NCBI RefSeq assembly: GCF_046036945.1
Contig: NZ_JBJQOQ010000012.1
Location: 1 to 64,000 of the forward strand
Source of the DNA: Brevibacillus_C sp046036945
Lineage (GTDB): Bacteria > Bacillota > Bacilli > Brevibacillales > Brevibacillaceae
Length of the DNA: 64,000 nt
Direction of reading: 5' to 3'
Positions within the stretch are counted from its first letter, which is position 1. Every line of letters begins with the position of its first letter. The notes beneath the pieces are model-generated. The model was given only the letters and a program-made list of their open reading frames with translations. It ran no database searches and was not told the DNA's origin. Positions 16,205-23,173 of this stretch are shown one piece after another. The position numbers were made by a program, and so were the translations under genes.

Positions 16205-16582
16205 ATGTTCAAGCTTGGACAACGCGTCATTATCGTTGCCGACTCCTTCGAGCAATCCCTGCCTATCGGAGAATACGCTTATATCATCGGGCGCGACCGG
16301 AACCCGGACAGCGCGTTTTCTTGGATTATCCGTATTCCTAAACTAGATAAACACGTTCCTGTCACGGAAGAAGACATCGCGTTGGAAGAACAGCTGTTGG
16401 AGCAGGAAGCGGAGAAGGTGCAGCGTGAGGCCTTGTTGGACTGGGCATTGGCTACACGAAATGAAACGCTGTTTCGACACCTGATGGGAATCTCCGATGA
16501 AGTCGAGGAAGAGAGCGAAAACTCGGTAAAAGAGTCCGCGGAGGAGTTTATACGAAAAGTGAATATAAAGGCCTGGATTTGA
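16205..16582 (+). CDS. Conserved hypothetical protein, IDEAL-like C-terminus
   Basis: 125-aa acidic protein of unknown function. ATG 16205 follows AAAGGAGG with good spacing. Residues 1-58 look like a small beta barrel (FKLGQRVIIVADSFEQSLPIGEYAYIIG). The second half is an acidic helix (EEQLLEQEAEKVQREALL), then LLDWALATRNETLFRHLM, which recalls the short IDEAL-type motif of Bacillus regulatory proteins. That resemblance is tentative. Monocistronic, closed by a strong terminator. Confidence 0.6.
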   Translation: MFKLGQRVIIVADSFEQSLPIGEYAYIIGRDRNPDSAFSWIIRIPKLDKHVPVTEEDIALEEQLLEQEAEKVQREALLDWALATRNETLFRHLMGISDEVEEESENSVKESAEEFIRKVNIKAWI

Positions 16583-16593
16583 CAGGGGGAAAG

Positions 16594-16625
16594 AGCGGTT
16601 CCGAATAGAGGAGAACCGCTTTTTT
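16594..16625 (+). terminator. Rho-independent terminator
   Basis: AGCGGTT / AACCGCT stem followed by TTTTT, 12 bp after the stop of the IDEAL-like gene. Confidence 0.85.
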
Positions 16626-16686
16626 CTTTCAAAAAAAGGTGAAACGAGCAGCACATGTCACGGCCGCTCGTTTCGGGTGCTGCGAT

Positions 16687-17493
16687 TTATTTGAACTGGG
16701 TGGTCAGCTTCCGTTCCAGATAGGCTACGGCTTGGTACATCAGCGTCGCGACGACGGCGACGACGACCAAACTGACCATGACCAGGGTAAAATTAAAGAC
16801 TTGGAATCCGTAAACAATCAGGTAGCCCAAACCCTGTTTGGAGACGAGAAATTCTCCGACGATCACCCCGATCCAGGAGAGTCCGACATTCACCTTTAGC
16901 GTCGAAATGATCGTAGGCATGGTCGCCGGCAGGATCACCAGACTGAACATTTGCCGTTTGCTGGCTCCGAAGGTCCGGACGACCTTGATGTAGTTTTGAT
17001 CCACTTCCTTAAAGCTCGTGTAGACGACGAGCGTCGTGATGATGATGGACACCGAGCAGGCCATTCCGATGATGGAGAGCAGCCCCGGGCCCAATCCGAC
17101 GATGAACAGGGGACCCAGCGCTACCTTGGGCATGCTGTTGGCGATGACCAGGTACGGGTCCAATACCCGCGAGAGGAAAGGCGACCACCAGATCAATATC
17201 GCGATCAAGGTGCCCAAAATGGTTCCGAGAAGGAAGCCGACGATCGTCTCCAGGACAGTGGCGAAAACGTGGGGCAGCAGGCTGCCGTCCAAGAGCTTCT
17301 CCCAGAAAAGGTTCCAGACCTTCGAGGGGTAGCTGAAGATCAGAACGTTAATCCAGCCCATCCTTGCCGTCCATTCCCAGAGGGCTAAAAAAAGGGCGAA
17401 GAGACCTACCTGTGTGCCAAATACGTACCAGCGCTGGCGAGTTTGGGATCTGACATAGTCGCGATAAATTTGTTCGGTGTCAACTGTTTTCAA
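16687..17493 (-). CDS. ABC transporter permease (SsuC/TauC/ThiX type)
   Basis: 268-aa inner-membrane permease of the nitrate/sulfonate/taurine/thiamine-precursor family, with about six hydrophobic segments and the EAA-type loop VRTFGASKRQMFSLVILPATMPTIIS that contacts the ATPase. It overlaps the ATPase gene by 14 bp. Last gene of the three-gene import operon. Confidence 0.88.
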   Translation of the reverse strand: MKTVDTEQIYRDYVRSQTRQRWYVFGTQVGLFALFLALWEWTARMGWINVLIFSYPSKVWNLFWEKLLDGSLLPHVFATVLETIVGFLLGTILGTLIAILIWWSPFLSRVLDPYLVIANSMPKVALGPLFIVGLGPGLLSIIGMACSVSIIITTLVVYTSFKEVDQNYIKVVRTFGASKRQMFSLVILPATMPTIISTLKVNVGLSWIGVIVGEFLVSKQGLGYLIVYGFQVFNFTLVMVSLVVVAVVATLMYQAVAYLERKLTTQFK

Positions 17494-18277
17494 CCGTGTC
17501 TCCCTCCATCTCTTTCCAGACTTCGCGGAACAGCTGGGTAAAACCGACTTCGTTGCGGGCGTGGAGAGGAAGTGCCTGACGGATCGGATCGGGGACGATC
17601 ACTTCTTTGCGGACCCGGCCGGGATTGCGCTCCAGCACGAACAGGCGGTCTCCCATCGCCACGGCTTCCGACAGATCATGCGTCACCAGGATCGCCGTCT
17701 TCTTGTGTTTGCGCAGGGTGGCGATGATCAGGTCTTCCAACTTGAGTTTTGTCTGGTAGTCGAGGGCGGAAAAAGGTTCGTCAAGCAGCAGCACATCCGG
17801 CTGGCAGGCGAGAGTCCGCACCAGTGCGACCCGCTGCCGCATCCCGCCGGATAGCTGCCCCGGATAAGCCTTGCGAAATTCGCCGAGCCCCATTTCTTCC
17901 AGCAGATACAGCGCGTATTCCACGTTTTCTGCGTTTTTGATTCCTTGTATTTCCAGACCCAGCAGCACATTGTCTTCGATGTTGCGCCAGGAGAACAGAT
18001 AGTCGTGCTGCAGCATGTAACCGACCTGGCGCGTGGTTCCCGACACTTCTTTTCCGTCGATGAGCACTTTCCCTGCGGTCGGACGCTCCAGTCCGGCAAT
18101 CAGCGAGAGCAAAGTGGTTTTTCCGCAACCGCTCGGACCGACAAGACAGATAAATTCCCCTTCCTCTACTCGCAAGTCGATCCCTTTGACAGCCATAAAG
18201 GCGCTGGTTGGCGTAACATACAGGTGGGTCACGTGGCAAAGTTCGATCTTAGCAGGCGTAGAAGAAAGATGAATCAT
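17480..18277 (-). CDS. ABC transporter ATP-binding protein (SsuB/TauB type)
   Basis: 265-aa ATPase with Walker A GPSGCGKTT, signature LSGGMRQRVALVRTL, Walker B LLLDEPFSALD and the His switch LVTHDLSEA. It pairs with the permease downstream (14-bp overlap) and the binding protein 3 bp upstream. Substrate class is set by the binding protein, which is not diagnostic. Confidence 0.9.
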   Translation of the reverse strand: MIHLSSTPAKIELCHVTHLYVTPTSAFMAVKGIDLRVEEGEFICLVGPSGCGKTTLLSLIAGLERPTAGKVLIDGKEVSGTTRQVGYMLQHDYLFSWRNIEDNVLLGLEIQGIKNAENVEYALYLLEEMGLGEFRKAYPGQLSGGMRQRVALVRTLACQPDVLLLDEPFSALDYQTKLKLEDLIIATLRKHKKTAILVTHDLSEAVAMGDRLFVLERNPGRVRKEVIVPDPIRQALPLHARNEVGFTQLFREVWKEMEGDTVENS

Positions 18278-18280
18278 CTG

Positions 18281-19276
18281 TTACTTCCCCTCTTTCGCTG
18301 CCTGGGCGAAGGATGTGTCTACCAGCTTCGCGTAGTCGGCACGTTCTTGCAGGACGCCTGCTTCCTGCATGATATCCTGCAGGTTGTTCCATGCCTGTTC
18401 GCCCAGCGTCGGATCGGTCGCGTAGGAACCCTGCTCGAGGTAACGTTTTACCGAACTGGTTACAATCTCCGGTTTGACATCCTGGAAGTAGGGGGCGATC
18501 ACTTGTGCCGTCTCTTCGGGAGAATGGGCAGCGACCCATTGCTGTGCCTTGTAGATGGCGCTGGTAAACCTCTGGATGACATCCTTGTGCTTGTCGATAT
18601 AGCTCTTTTTTGCCATATAGGAGGTGTACGGCACTGTGCCGCTCTCTTTTCCAAACGACGCCACGACATGGCCGACGCCCTCCTGTTCGAACTGGGAGGC
18701 CTGCGGCTCGAACAGCTGGACGAAGTCTCCGGTGCCGGACGCGAACGCTCCCGGGATATTGGCGTAGTCAATGTTTTGCAGCATGTTTACGTCCTGTTTC
18801 GGATTGATGCCGTTTTTCTTCAAAACGAATTCGCCGACCATCTGCGGCATTCCGCCTGGACGCTGCCCCAGGTAGTCCTTGCCCTTTACCTGATCCCAGG
18901 TGAAGCCGTCGATCTGCTTGCGGGAGACCAGAAAGGTTCCGTCTGTCTGAGTCAATTGGGCAAAGTTGACAACCGGGTCGGTTGCCCCCTGCTGCTGTAC
19001 GTAAATGCTGGTTTCGGAACCGACCAAAGCGATGTCCACCCCGTCAGACAAAAGCGCAGTCATCGTTTTGTCACCTCCCCAGAGGGTGGTCAGCTCCACC
19101 TCCAGTCCAGCATCTTTAAAGAATCCTTTTTCGATCGCAACATATTGCGGAGCATAAAATAGGGAGCGCGTTACTTCGCCGATTCGCACTTTTTCCGGAC
19201 TGCCGCCAGAACAGCCGGAAAGGAAAGCCACAACCCCCAGGCTTATGGCAAATGCGAGTGAAAGCCATCGTTTCAT
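18281..19276 (-). CDS. ABC substrate-binding lipoprotein (NMT1/SsuA-like)
   Basis: 331-aa lipoprotein. ATG 19276 follows AGGAGGGATACCC, and the signal peptide ends in the lipobox LSGC (Cys about 22). The mature part (VRIGEVTRSLFYAPQYVAIEKGFF) is the NMT1/SsuA-like fold used for aliphatic sulfonates, nitrate, taurine, riboflavin and thiamine pyrimidine precursors. No sulfonate monooxygenase, thiamine gene or riboswitch is adjacent, so the substrate is left open. First gene of the operon. Confidence 0.85.
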   Translation of the reverse strand: MKRWLSLAFAISLGVVAFLSGCSGGSPEKVRIGEVTRSLFYAPQYVAIEKGFFKDAGLEVELTTLWGGDKTMTALLSDGVDIALVGSETSIYVQQQGATDPVVNFAQLTQTDGTFLVSRKQIDGFTWDQVKGKDYLGQRPGGMPQMVGEFVLKKNGINPKQDVNMLQNIDYANIPGAFASGTGDFVQLFEPQASQFEQEGVGHVVASFGKESGTVPYTSYMAKKSYIDKHKDVIQRFTSAIYKAQQWVAAHSPEETAQVIAPYFQDVKPEIVTSSVKRYLEQGSYATDPTLGEQAWNNLQDIMQEAGVLQERADYAKLVDTSFAQAAKEGK

Positions 19277-19407
19277 GGGTATCCCTCCTAGGCGTATGTC
19301 TAGAATAGGGTATGCGGGCCGGAAAAAATGGTGAATGCCCAGCACCTTTCGTTCCGCGGCTGGGCATCCTTAGAGGAAAGAGGTTGTACGAAGGAGGCAG
19401 GGTGCCT

Positions 19408-20382
19408 GTGAACGTGACTTTTTTGGGAACCGGGTCGGGAGCTCCCACCACGAAACGGAATGTAAGTGCCATCGCGCTGTGGTTTATCCAGCGAGGCAAA
19501 TGGTGGCTGTTTGACTGCGGCGAGGGGACCCAGCACCAGCTGCAGCATACACCGCTCAAACTGAGCGGACTGGAGAAAGTGTTTATTACCCATCTGCACG
19601 GAGACCACCTGTTTGGACTGATCGGACTTCTGGCCAGCAGGTCCCTTCGCGGCGGAGCGCTGCCGCCCATCCAGCTGTTCGGCCCGCCCGGGCTGGCTCA
19701 GTACGTCGAAGCGGTGATGTCGATCAGCCCGGTTCACTTGCAGTACCCCCTGTCCGTTCAGACGGTGGAAGCGGGCACCGTCTATCAGGATGATACGCTT
19801 GAAGTAAGCTGCGCCGCTGTTTCCCACCGCATTCCTGCATTTGCCTATGCGCTGACAGAGAAACCGGCAGCAGGCGTTTTTCGCAGTGCGTTGGCAAAGG
19901 AAGCGGGCATTCCGCCCGGGCCGCTCTACGGTCGCCTGAAGCGCGGCGAGACGATCCGGCTTGCCGATGGACGCGTATTTCGCGGTGAAGATTTTGTAGG
20001 TCCCGCCAGGCCGGGCCGAAAGATCGTCTACAGCGGCGATACGGAGCCGTGCGAAGCGCTCATCTCGCTGGCGCGGGGAGCGGATCTGCTCATCCATGAA
20101 GCTACCTACTCCCAGCAGCATCTGGAGCTGGCCAAACGGAGCGCCCACTCCACTGCCGCACAGGCCGCCGGCATCGCCCGCGAGGCACAGGTTGGACGGT
20201 TGATCCTGACCCATTTCAGCCCGCGCTATGACGATCCCGATGCAGAGGTTCGTTTGGAGACGCTGCTTGGCGAGGCCAGAGACGTATTTCCCAATACGTG
20301 GCTCGCAGCGGATTTTGCCCGCTTTGAGGTAAAGCGCCAGCGGCTTACAGAATCACCGGCAGATCAGGTATGGACGATATAG
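19408..20382 (+). CDS. rnz: Ribonuclease Z
   Basis: 324-aa short-form tRNase Z, which removes the 3' trailer of tRNA precursors lacking encoded CCA. Metal motif THLHGDH (61-67), further ligands in the AVSH and YSGDTEPCE segments, and the terminal LTHFSPRY. The flexible-arm sequence GIPPGPLYGRLKRG is intact. The start is GTG 19408 (VNVTFLGTG, matching the family N-terminus) behind AAGGAGG at 19391-19397; GTG 19402 is possible but too close to the ribosome-binding site. Confidence 0.93.
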   Translation: MNVTFLGTGSGAPTTKRNVSAIALWFIQRGKWWLFDCGEGTQHQLQHTPLKLSGLEKVFITHLHGDHLFGLIGLLASRSLRGGALPPIQLFGPPGLAQYVEAVMSISPVHLQYPLSVQTVEAGTVYQDDTLEVSCAAVSHRIPAFAYALTEKPAAGVFRSALAKEAGIPPGPLYGRLKRGETIRLADGRVFRGEDFVGPARPGRKIVYSGDTEPCEALISLARGADLLIHEATYSQQHLELAKRSAHSTAAQAAGIAREAQVGRLILTHFSPRYDDPDAEVRLETLLGEARDVFPNTWLAADFARFEVKRQRLTESPADQVWTI

Positions 20383-20414
20383 AACAGGTATGGTACAAGT
20401 AAAGGAGAAAGGGG

Positions 20415-20849
20415 GTGAGCATGGTGGAGTGGTCGTTTGATTTGACACCGCTTTTGCTGTTGACGGGAATTGTGAGCTGCCTGTTTGGTTTTGTCCTAAC
20501 CAGACCGCTGGCACAGCCCCGCATGATCGCCGCGAGGAACCTGTTGACAACCGCAGTGCCAGTCCAACCGGAAATGTGGAAAGAGCTTCTTCCTGTACGC
20601 AGGTGGCTGACGAGGCGGCGACTTCCAGAGCGCCGTTCCAAATCTAGGGGAGAGGACGGTCTGCCATCCTTGGATTCGCGTTTAACCAAACCGATTACAA
20701 GGAGGAAGAAATCATATGTATGCTTGGCTGCAGCCCGTCGTATCCATCTTTTCACCCATGCTCACGCTTTGCTTCTGGCTCGTCCAGGACTGGGGTTTGG
20801 CGATCGTTTTATTTACGCTGATCGTTCGTTTTTTTCTGTCTCCGCTTAA
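20415..20849 (+). CDS. Possible small membrane protein overlapping yidC
   Basis: A 144-codon frame starting at GTG 20415 behind AAAGGAG. Residues about 10-31 form one hydrophobic helix (LTPLLLLTGIVSCLFGFVL), followed by a basic cytoplasmic-type stretch. The last 134 bp overlap the yidC-like gene in another frame, so the C-terminal third may be spurious or the gene may carry a frameshift. A good ribosome-binding site and the membrane helix favour a real N-terminus. No family recognised. Confidence 0.4.
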   Translation: MSMVEWSFDLTPLLLLTGIVSCLFGFVLTRPLAQPRMIAARNLLTTAVPVQPEMWKELLPVRRWLTRRRLPERRSKSRGEDGLPSLDSRLTKPITRRKKSYVCLAAARRIHLFTHAHALLLARPGLGFGDRFIYADRSFFSVSA

Positions 20850-21396
20850 CCTGAAGATCGCCCGGCAGCAGATTTTGCAGCAGCGGATTCGACCCAAAAT
20901 GCTGGAACTGCAAGAGCGGTACAAGAGCGATCCGCAGCAGCTTGCACAAGCGATGGTAAAGCTGTACCAACAGCACGGAATCAAACCGTTGATGACGTTT
21001 GCCGCCGTGTTTTTGCAAGCGCCGATTTTTATGGGAATGTATGCGCTGTTTCTCAGCCAGGGAGCGGCGATGTCGTCTATCTTGATTCCTTGGGTGAGCA
21101 CGTTTGCCCAACCGGATGCATGGCATATCCTGCCCGCATTATCTATCAGCTTTACGTATCTAGTTCATTTGCTGCCGCTGACCGGTGACTTGCTGCCTGC
21201 CCTCCCGCTTGGCCAACGGGCGGGAACCGGGCTGCTGATGGTTCCTGTACTGCTGCTGTTCTTGTGGAAAGCACCTGTGGCAACGGCTTTATACTGGGTG
21301 GCCGGTTCGATCTTTGCACTCCTGGAGCGAGTCTTTTACCGGACCGCCTGGGGGAGACGAGTACTTAGCCGCGGCTTGATGGAAGCTGCCGAATGA
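20716..21396 (+). CDS. yidC: YidC/Oxa1-type membrane insertase, short form
   Basis: 226-aa protein with the YidC core: LFTLIVRFFLSPLNL carries the conserved groove arginine, followed by the cytoplasmic helical hairpin (QQRIRPKMLELQERYKSDPQQLAQAM) and MTFAAVFLQAPIFMGMY. Helices continue to the end with a basic tail. It lacks the N-terminal lipobox found in SpoIIIJ/YqjG-type insertases and is shorter than the usual 250-280 aa. Probably an extra paralogue, not the main rnpA-linked insertase. AAGGAGG lies upstream of the ATG. Confidence 0.85.
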   Translation: MYAWLQPVVSIFSPMLTLCFWLVQDWGLAIVLFTLIVRFFLSPLNLKIARQQILQQRIRPKMLELQERYKSDPQQLAQAMVKLYQQHGIKPLMTFAAVFLQAPIFMGMYALFLSQGAAMSSILIPWVSTFAQPDAWHILPALSISFTYLVHLLPLTGDLLPALPLGQRAGTGLLMVPVLLLFLWKAPVATALYWVAGSIFALLERVFYRTAWGRRVLSRGLMEAAE

Positions 21397-21401
21397 ATAC
21401 C

Positions 21402-21448
21402 GCAAGCAGACATCCCTTCCAATGGGGCTGTCTGCTTGCTCTTTTTTT
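21402..21448 (+). terminator. Rho-independent terminator after yidC
   Basis: GCAAGCAGACA (21402-21412) / TGTCTGCTTGC (21429-21439), 11-bp stem, followed by a T run. Confidence 0.9.
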
Positions 21449-21528
21449 CCCCGGATGATTTTAGTGTATAGCCTATCCCACACAGCGTATTTTCACATAC
21501 ATTGGAATTACGAGGGAGGTGTTATGCC

Positions 21529-22083
21529 GTGGCTGAGAAGAGGAAAAAACGGAATCCGGCCGCTAAACCCGTCAATCTGAGAGATATTGCCCACTCAATT
21601 GCGACCATGGATTCGTCGCTGAAGCGGACTTCCGAGGTGCTGGGCCTGATCCAAAGCGATATTAATGATATCAAGCTGCATATGCAAAAGCGCAACAAGT
21701 CAGTCCTGTCGCTGTTTTCCAAAAACAGGAGGAGACGCGAAAGTCCCGAGAGACAGGATAGACCGGAAAGATCGGAAAAACCTGCGAACTCCAAAAGGCC
21801 CGTCATGGAAGCGCAAGTCCCTGCCCCGCCGCAAGTCAGGCCTGGAACTGGCGCCTCTCGCGCCCCGCAGAAACAACCGCGTGCCGATCATTCCAACCAA
21901 CTTTCTGAACTGCTGCAAGGGGTTGATTTGACGCAGATCATGAAGAAACTGCAGGATCCAAAGACGAAGGCAGCGCTGAAAAAACACTCCAATCTGCTGA
22001 ATGACAGTCAGCTAGATTTCTCGAAAATTATGAATATGATGAAGGATCCGGAAATACAAGATTTGTTAAAAAACATTTCTTGA
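21529..22083 (+). CDS. Hypothetical protein, coiled-coil plus basic linker
   Basis: 184-aa protein of unknown function. The start is GTG 21529 after GGGAGGTG. The N-terminus is basic (VAEKRKKRNPAAK), then a helix (DIAHSIATMDSSLKRTSEVL), an Arg/Pro/Gln-rich disordered linker (about residues 60-125), and a C-terminal helical part with two related pieces, MKKLQDPKTKAALKKHSNLL and MNMMKDPEIQDLLKNIS. No membrane segment. The gene lies between yidC and a 25-aa spore-type ORF. Confidence 0.6.
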   Translation: MAEKRKKRNPAAKPVNLRDIAHSIATMDSSLKRTSEVLGLIQSDINDIKLHMQKRNKSVLSLFSKNRRRRESPERQDRPERSEKPANSKRPVMEAQVPAPPQVRPGTGASRAPQKQPRADHSNQLSELLQGVDLTQIMKKLQDPKTKAALKKHSNLLNDSQLDFSKIMNMMKDPEIQDLLKNIS

Positions 22084-22124
22084 GGGGACAAACATCCATT
22101 TTGATCAATTGGTGACAAGCATCT

Positions 22125-22160
22125 AAAGAACTTCGCTGCTCTCCTTCATACCTTGTATTG
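22125..22160 (+). promoter_or_regulatory. Promoter-like signature before the 25-aa ORF
   Basis: AAAGAACT (22125-22132), 14 bp, CATACCTTGTA (22147 onward). The same element with identical spacing occurs before the azole-peptide precursor (22663-22695). It resembles mother-cell sigma-E/sigma-K -10 boxes but is not an exact match to either. Confidence 0.4.
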
Positions 22161-22196
22161 TCTATTGAATCTCTTTGAGAAGGGAGAGAGCGGGAT

Positions 22197-22274
22197 ATGG
22201 GTTTCTTCGACGATTTCCTCATCGTCTTGGTGCTGTTTATCCTTCTTGTCATTGTTGCAGAGTTCGAAAACTAA
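22197..22274 (+). CDS. YjcZ-type tiny hydrophobic spore protein
   Basis: 25-aa ORF: MGFFDDFLIVLVLFILLVIV then AEFEN. The MGFF start followed by a single hydrophobic helix is typical of the very small YjcZ/sporulation-type proteins of bacilli. AGGGAGAG precedes the ATG. A paralogue with the same design is at 40411-40503. The molecular role of the family is unknown; membrane insertion is inferred. Confidence 0.65.
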   Translation: MGFFDDFLIVLVLFILLVIVAEFEN

Positions 22275-22318
22275 ACTTGCTGACAGCGATGTCTCCTTCC
22301 GACGCTTAGACTGAGACG

Positions 22319-22363
22319 AAAAAAGAGCAGAAGCCGCTAAGTATGAGGCGACTGCTCTTTTTT
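22319..22363. terminator. Bidirectional terminator
   Basis: AAAAGAGCAG (22321-22330) / CTGCTCTTTT (22352-22361) with an inner GCCGC/GCGAC-type pairing and A and T runs on both sides. Confidence 0.85.
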
Positions 22364-22498
22364 ATGAATCAATTTCTGCTCCCCGTTTAAACCAAGGGGA
22401 CGATTGCTTTCAATTCTACCTAAATAGGCTCCCGCTTTGGTATGGATCATCGACCATTTTCCAATGCTTCCTGCCAAAGCCTGCTTAGGACGGGACAT
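22337..22498 (-). CDS. Possible 53-aa small ORF
   Basis: Minus-strand frame from ATG 22498 to TAG 22337, beginning MSRPKQALAGSIGKWSM and continuing IHTKAGAYLGRIE. AAGGAG lies 10 bases before the ATG. It is basic and soluble, and ends inside the terminator hairpin, which is unusual for a real gene. No family recognised. It is offered because the ribosome-binding site is good and the region is otherwise empty. Confidence 0.35.
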   Translation of the reverse strand: MSRPKQALAGSIGKWSMIHTKAGAYLGRIESNRPLGLNGEQKLIHKKEQSPHT

Positions 22499-22662
22499 CC
22501 ATATTCACTCCTTCCCCTTCTCTTTATGAAGCTTTTACTAGTATATGGGACAATTTCATTTCTGCTTCTGGTCGATCAACTATATTCGACTTCTAAACAA
22601 TTTCAACTGCAGAAAGCGGATTCAGCCATTCAACCAATTTCGCAATGATGTGTGATTAACCC

Positions 22663-22695
22663 AAAGAACTCATCCTTCTTTCGTCATACGCTGTA
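22663..22695 (+). promoter_or_regulatory. Candidate promoter of the precursor gene
   Basis: AAAGAACT (22663-22670), 14 bp, CATACGCTGTA (22685-22695), same layout as at 22125. The predicted start of transcription is near 22700, leaving about a 100-nt leader. Confidence 0.4.
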
Positions 22696-22742
22696 ACAGC
22701 AATGCTATCACCTATTGAAAAGAGGTGATCGATAGGCTGTTA
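22694..22742 (+). promoter_or_regulatory. Long leader hairpin / operator upstream of the precursor
   Basis: TAACAGC (22694-22700) pairs with GCTGTTA (22736-22742), and ATCACCT (22707-22713) with AGGTGAT (22723-22729), separated by a symmetric 6/6 internal loop and a 9-nt end loop. There is no T run, so it is not a terminator. It may stabilise the mRNA or be a protein-binding site. Confidence 0.6.
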
Positions 22743-22803
22743 AAAGTTCATCAGGCACCTCGTATTTGGCTCATGCTCAATTTTACAAATGGAGGGATTT
22801 AAG

Positions 22804-23001
22804 ATGGGGCGTAAAAAGGATCTTCAAAATTTGGAAGTAGGAGAATTCAAAACGAGTAGTTTTAAAACTTCAGATACCAATAATGATGCTGATGAGGTTC
22901 TAGGATTCTGCCGAAGCTGCCGCCGTTGCAGAAGATGTCGCAGGTGCGGTGGCTGCTTCAGCTGCTTTGGCTGCTTTGGTTGTTTCTTCTGTTTCATTTA
23001 A
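22804..23001 (+). CDS. Azole-peptide precursor (heterocycloanthracin-like TOMM)
   Basis: 65-aa precursor of a thiazole-containing peptide. ATG 22804 sits 7 bases after GGAGGG; an ATG 15 bases earlier overlaps that site. The leader (about residues 1-35) contains LQNLEVGEFKTSSFKTSD. The core has ten cysteines at 36, 39, 42, 45, 48, 51, 54, 57, 60 and 63, an exact Cys-X-X array. The first half is basic (RS, RR, RR, RR between cysteines), the second apolar (GG, FS, FG, FG, FF, FI). Cys-X-X tandem cores are the hallmark of the heterocycloanthracin/sonorensin family; the cyclodehydratase and dehydrogenase genes follow. Activity is inferred to be bacteriocin-like. Confidence 0.85.
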   Translation: MGRKKDLQNLEVGEFKTSSFKTSDTNNDADEVLGFCRSCRRCRRCRRCGGCFSCFGCFGCFFCFI

Positions 23002-23041
23002 TTCTGGCAGACAGTGACCGTTTTATAGAAAAGTTATCATC

Positions 23042-23079
23042 CCTGCACAGCTCAGACTTGAGCTTTGCAGGTTTTTTTT
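23042..23079 (+). terminator. Terminator between precursor and maturation genes
   Basis: CCTGCA / TGCAGG with inner AGCTC / GAGCT, then eight T. Its place 40 bp after the precursor suggests partial termination that keeps precursor mRNA in excess over enzyme mRNA. Confidence 0.85.
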
Positions 23080-23173
23080 CGGCGAAGAGACACCGGACAA
23101 ATGGCTGTGCATAGGAATGCAGTGTAGTAACTGGTTTTGAAGGATGTACAGCTCACAGTAAAGGAGAAACAAA

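Larger units (their letters stand above)
22499..22803. other. Leader and promoter region of the azole-peptide precursor
   Basis: 305 bp without a supported gene. It contains the AAAGAACT-N14-CATAC element (22663-22688) and a long hairpin (22694-22742) between it and the precursor start codon. Confidence 0.5.

Noticed and set aside
22442..22648. 68-codon frame before the peptide precursor
   Set aside because: No ribosome-binding site, composition unlike a protein of the region, and it overlaps a better small ORF on the other strand.
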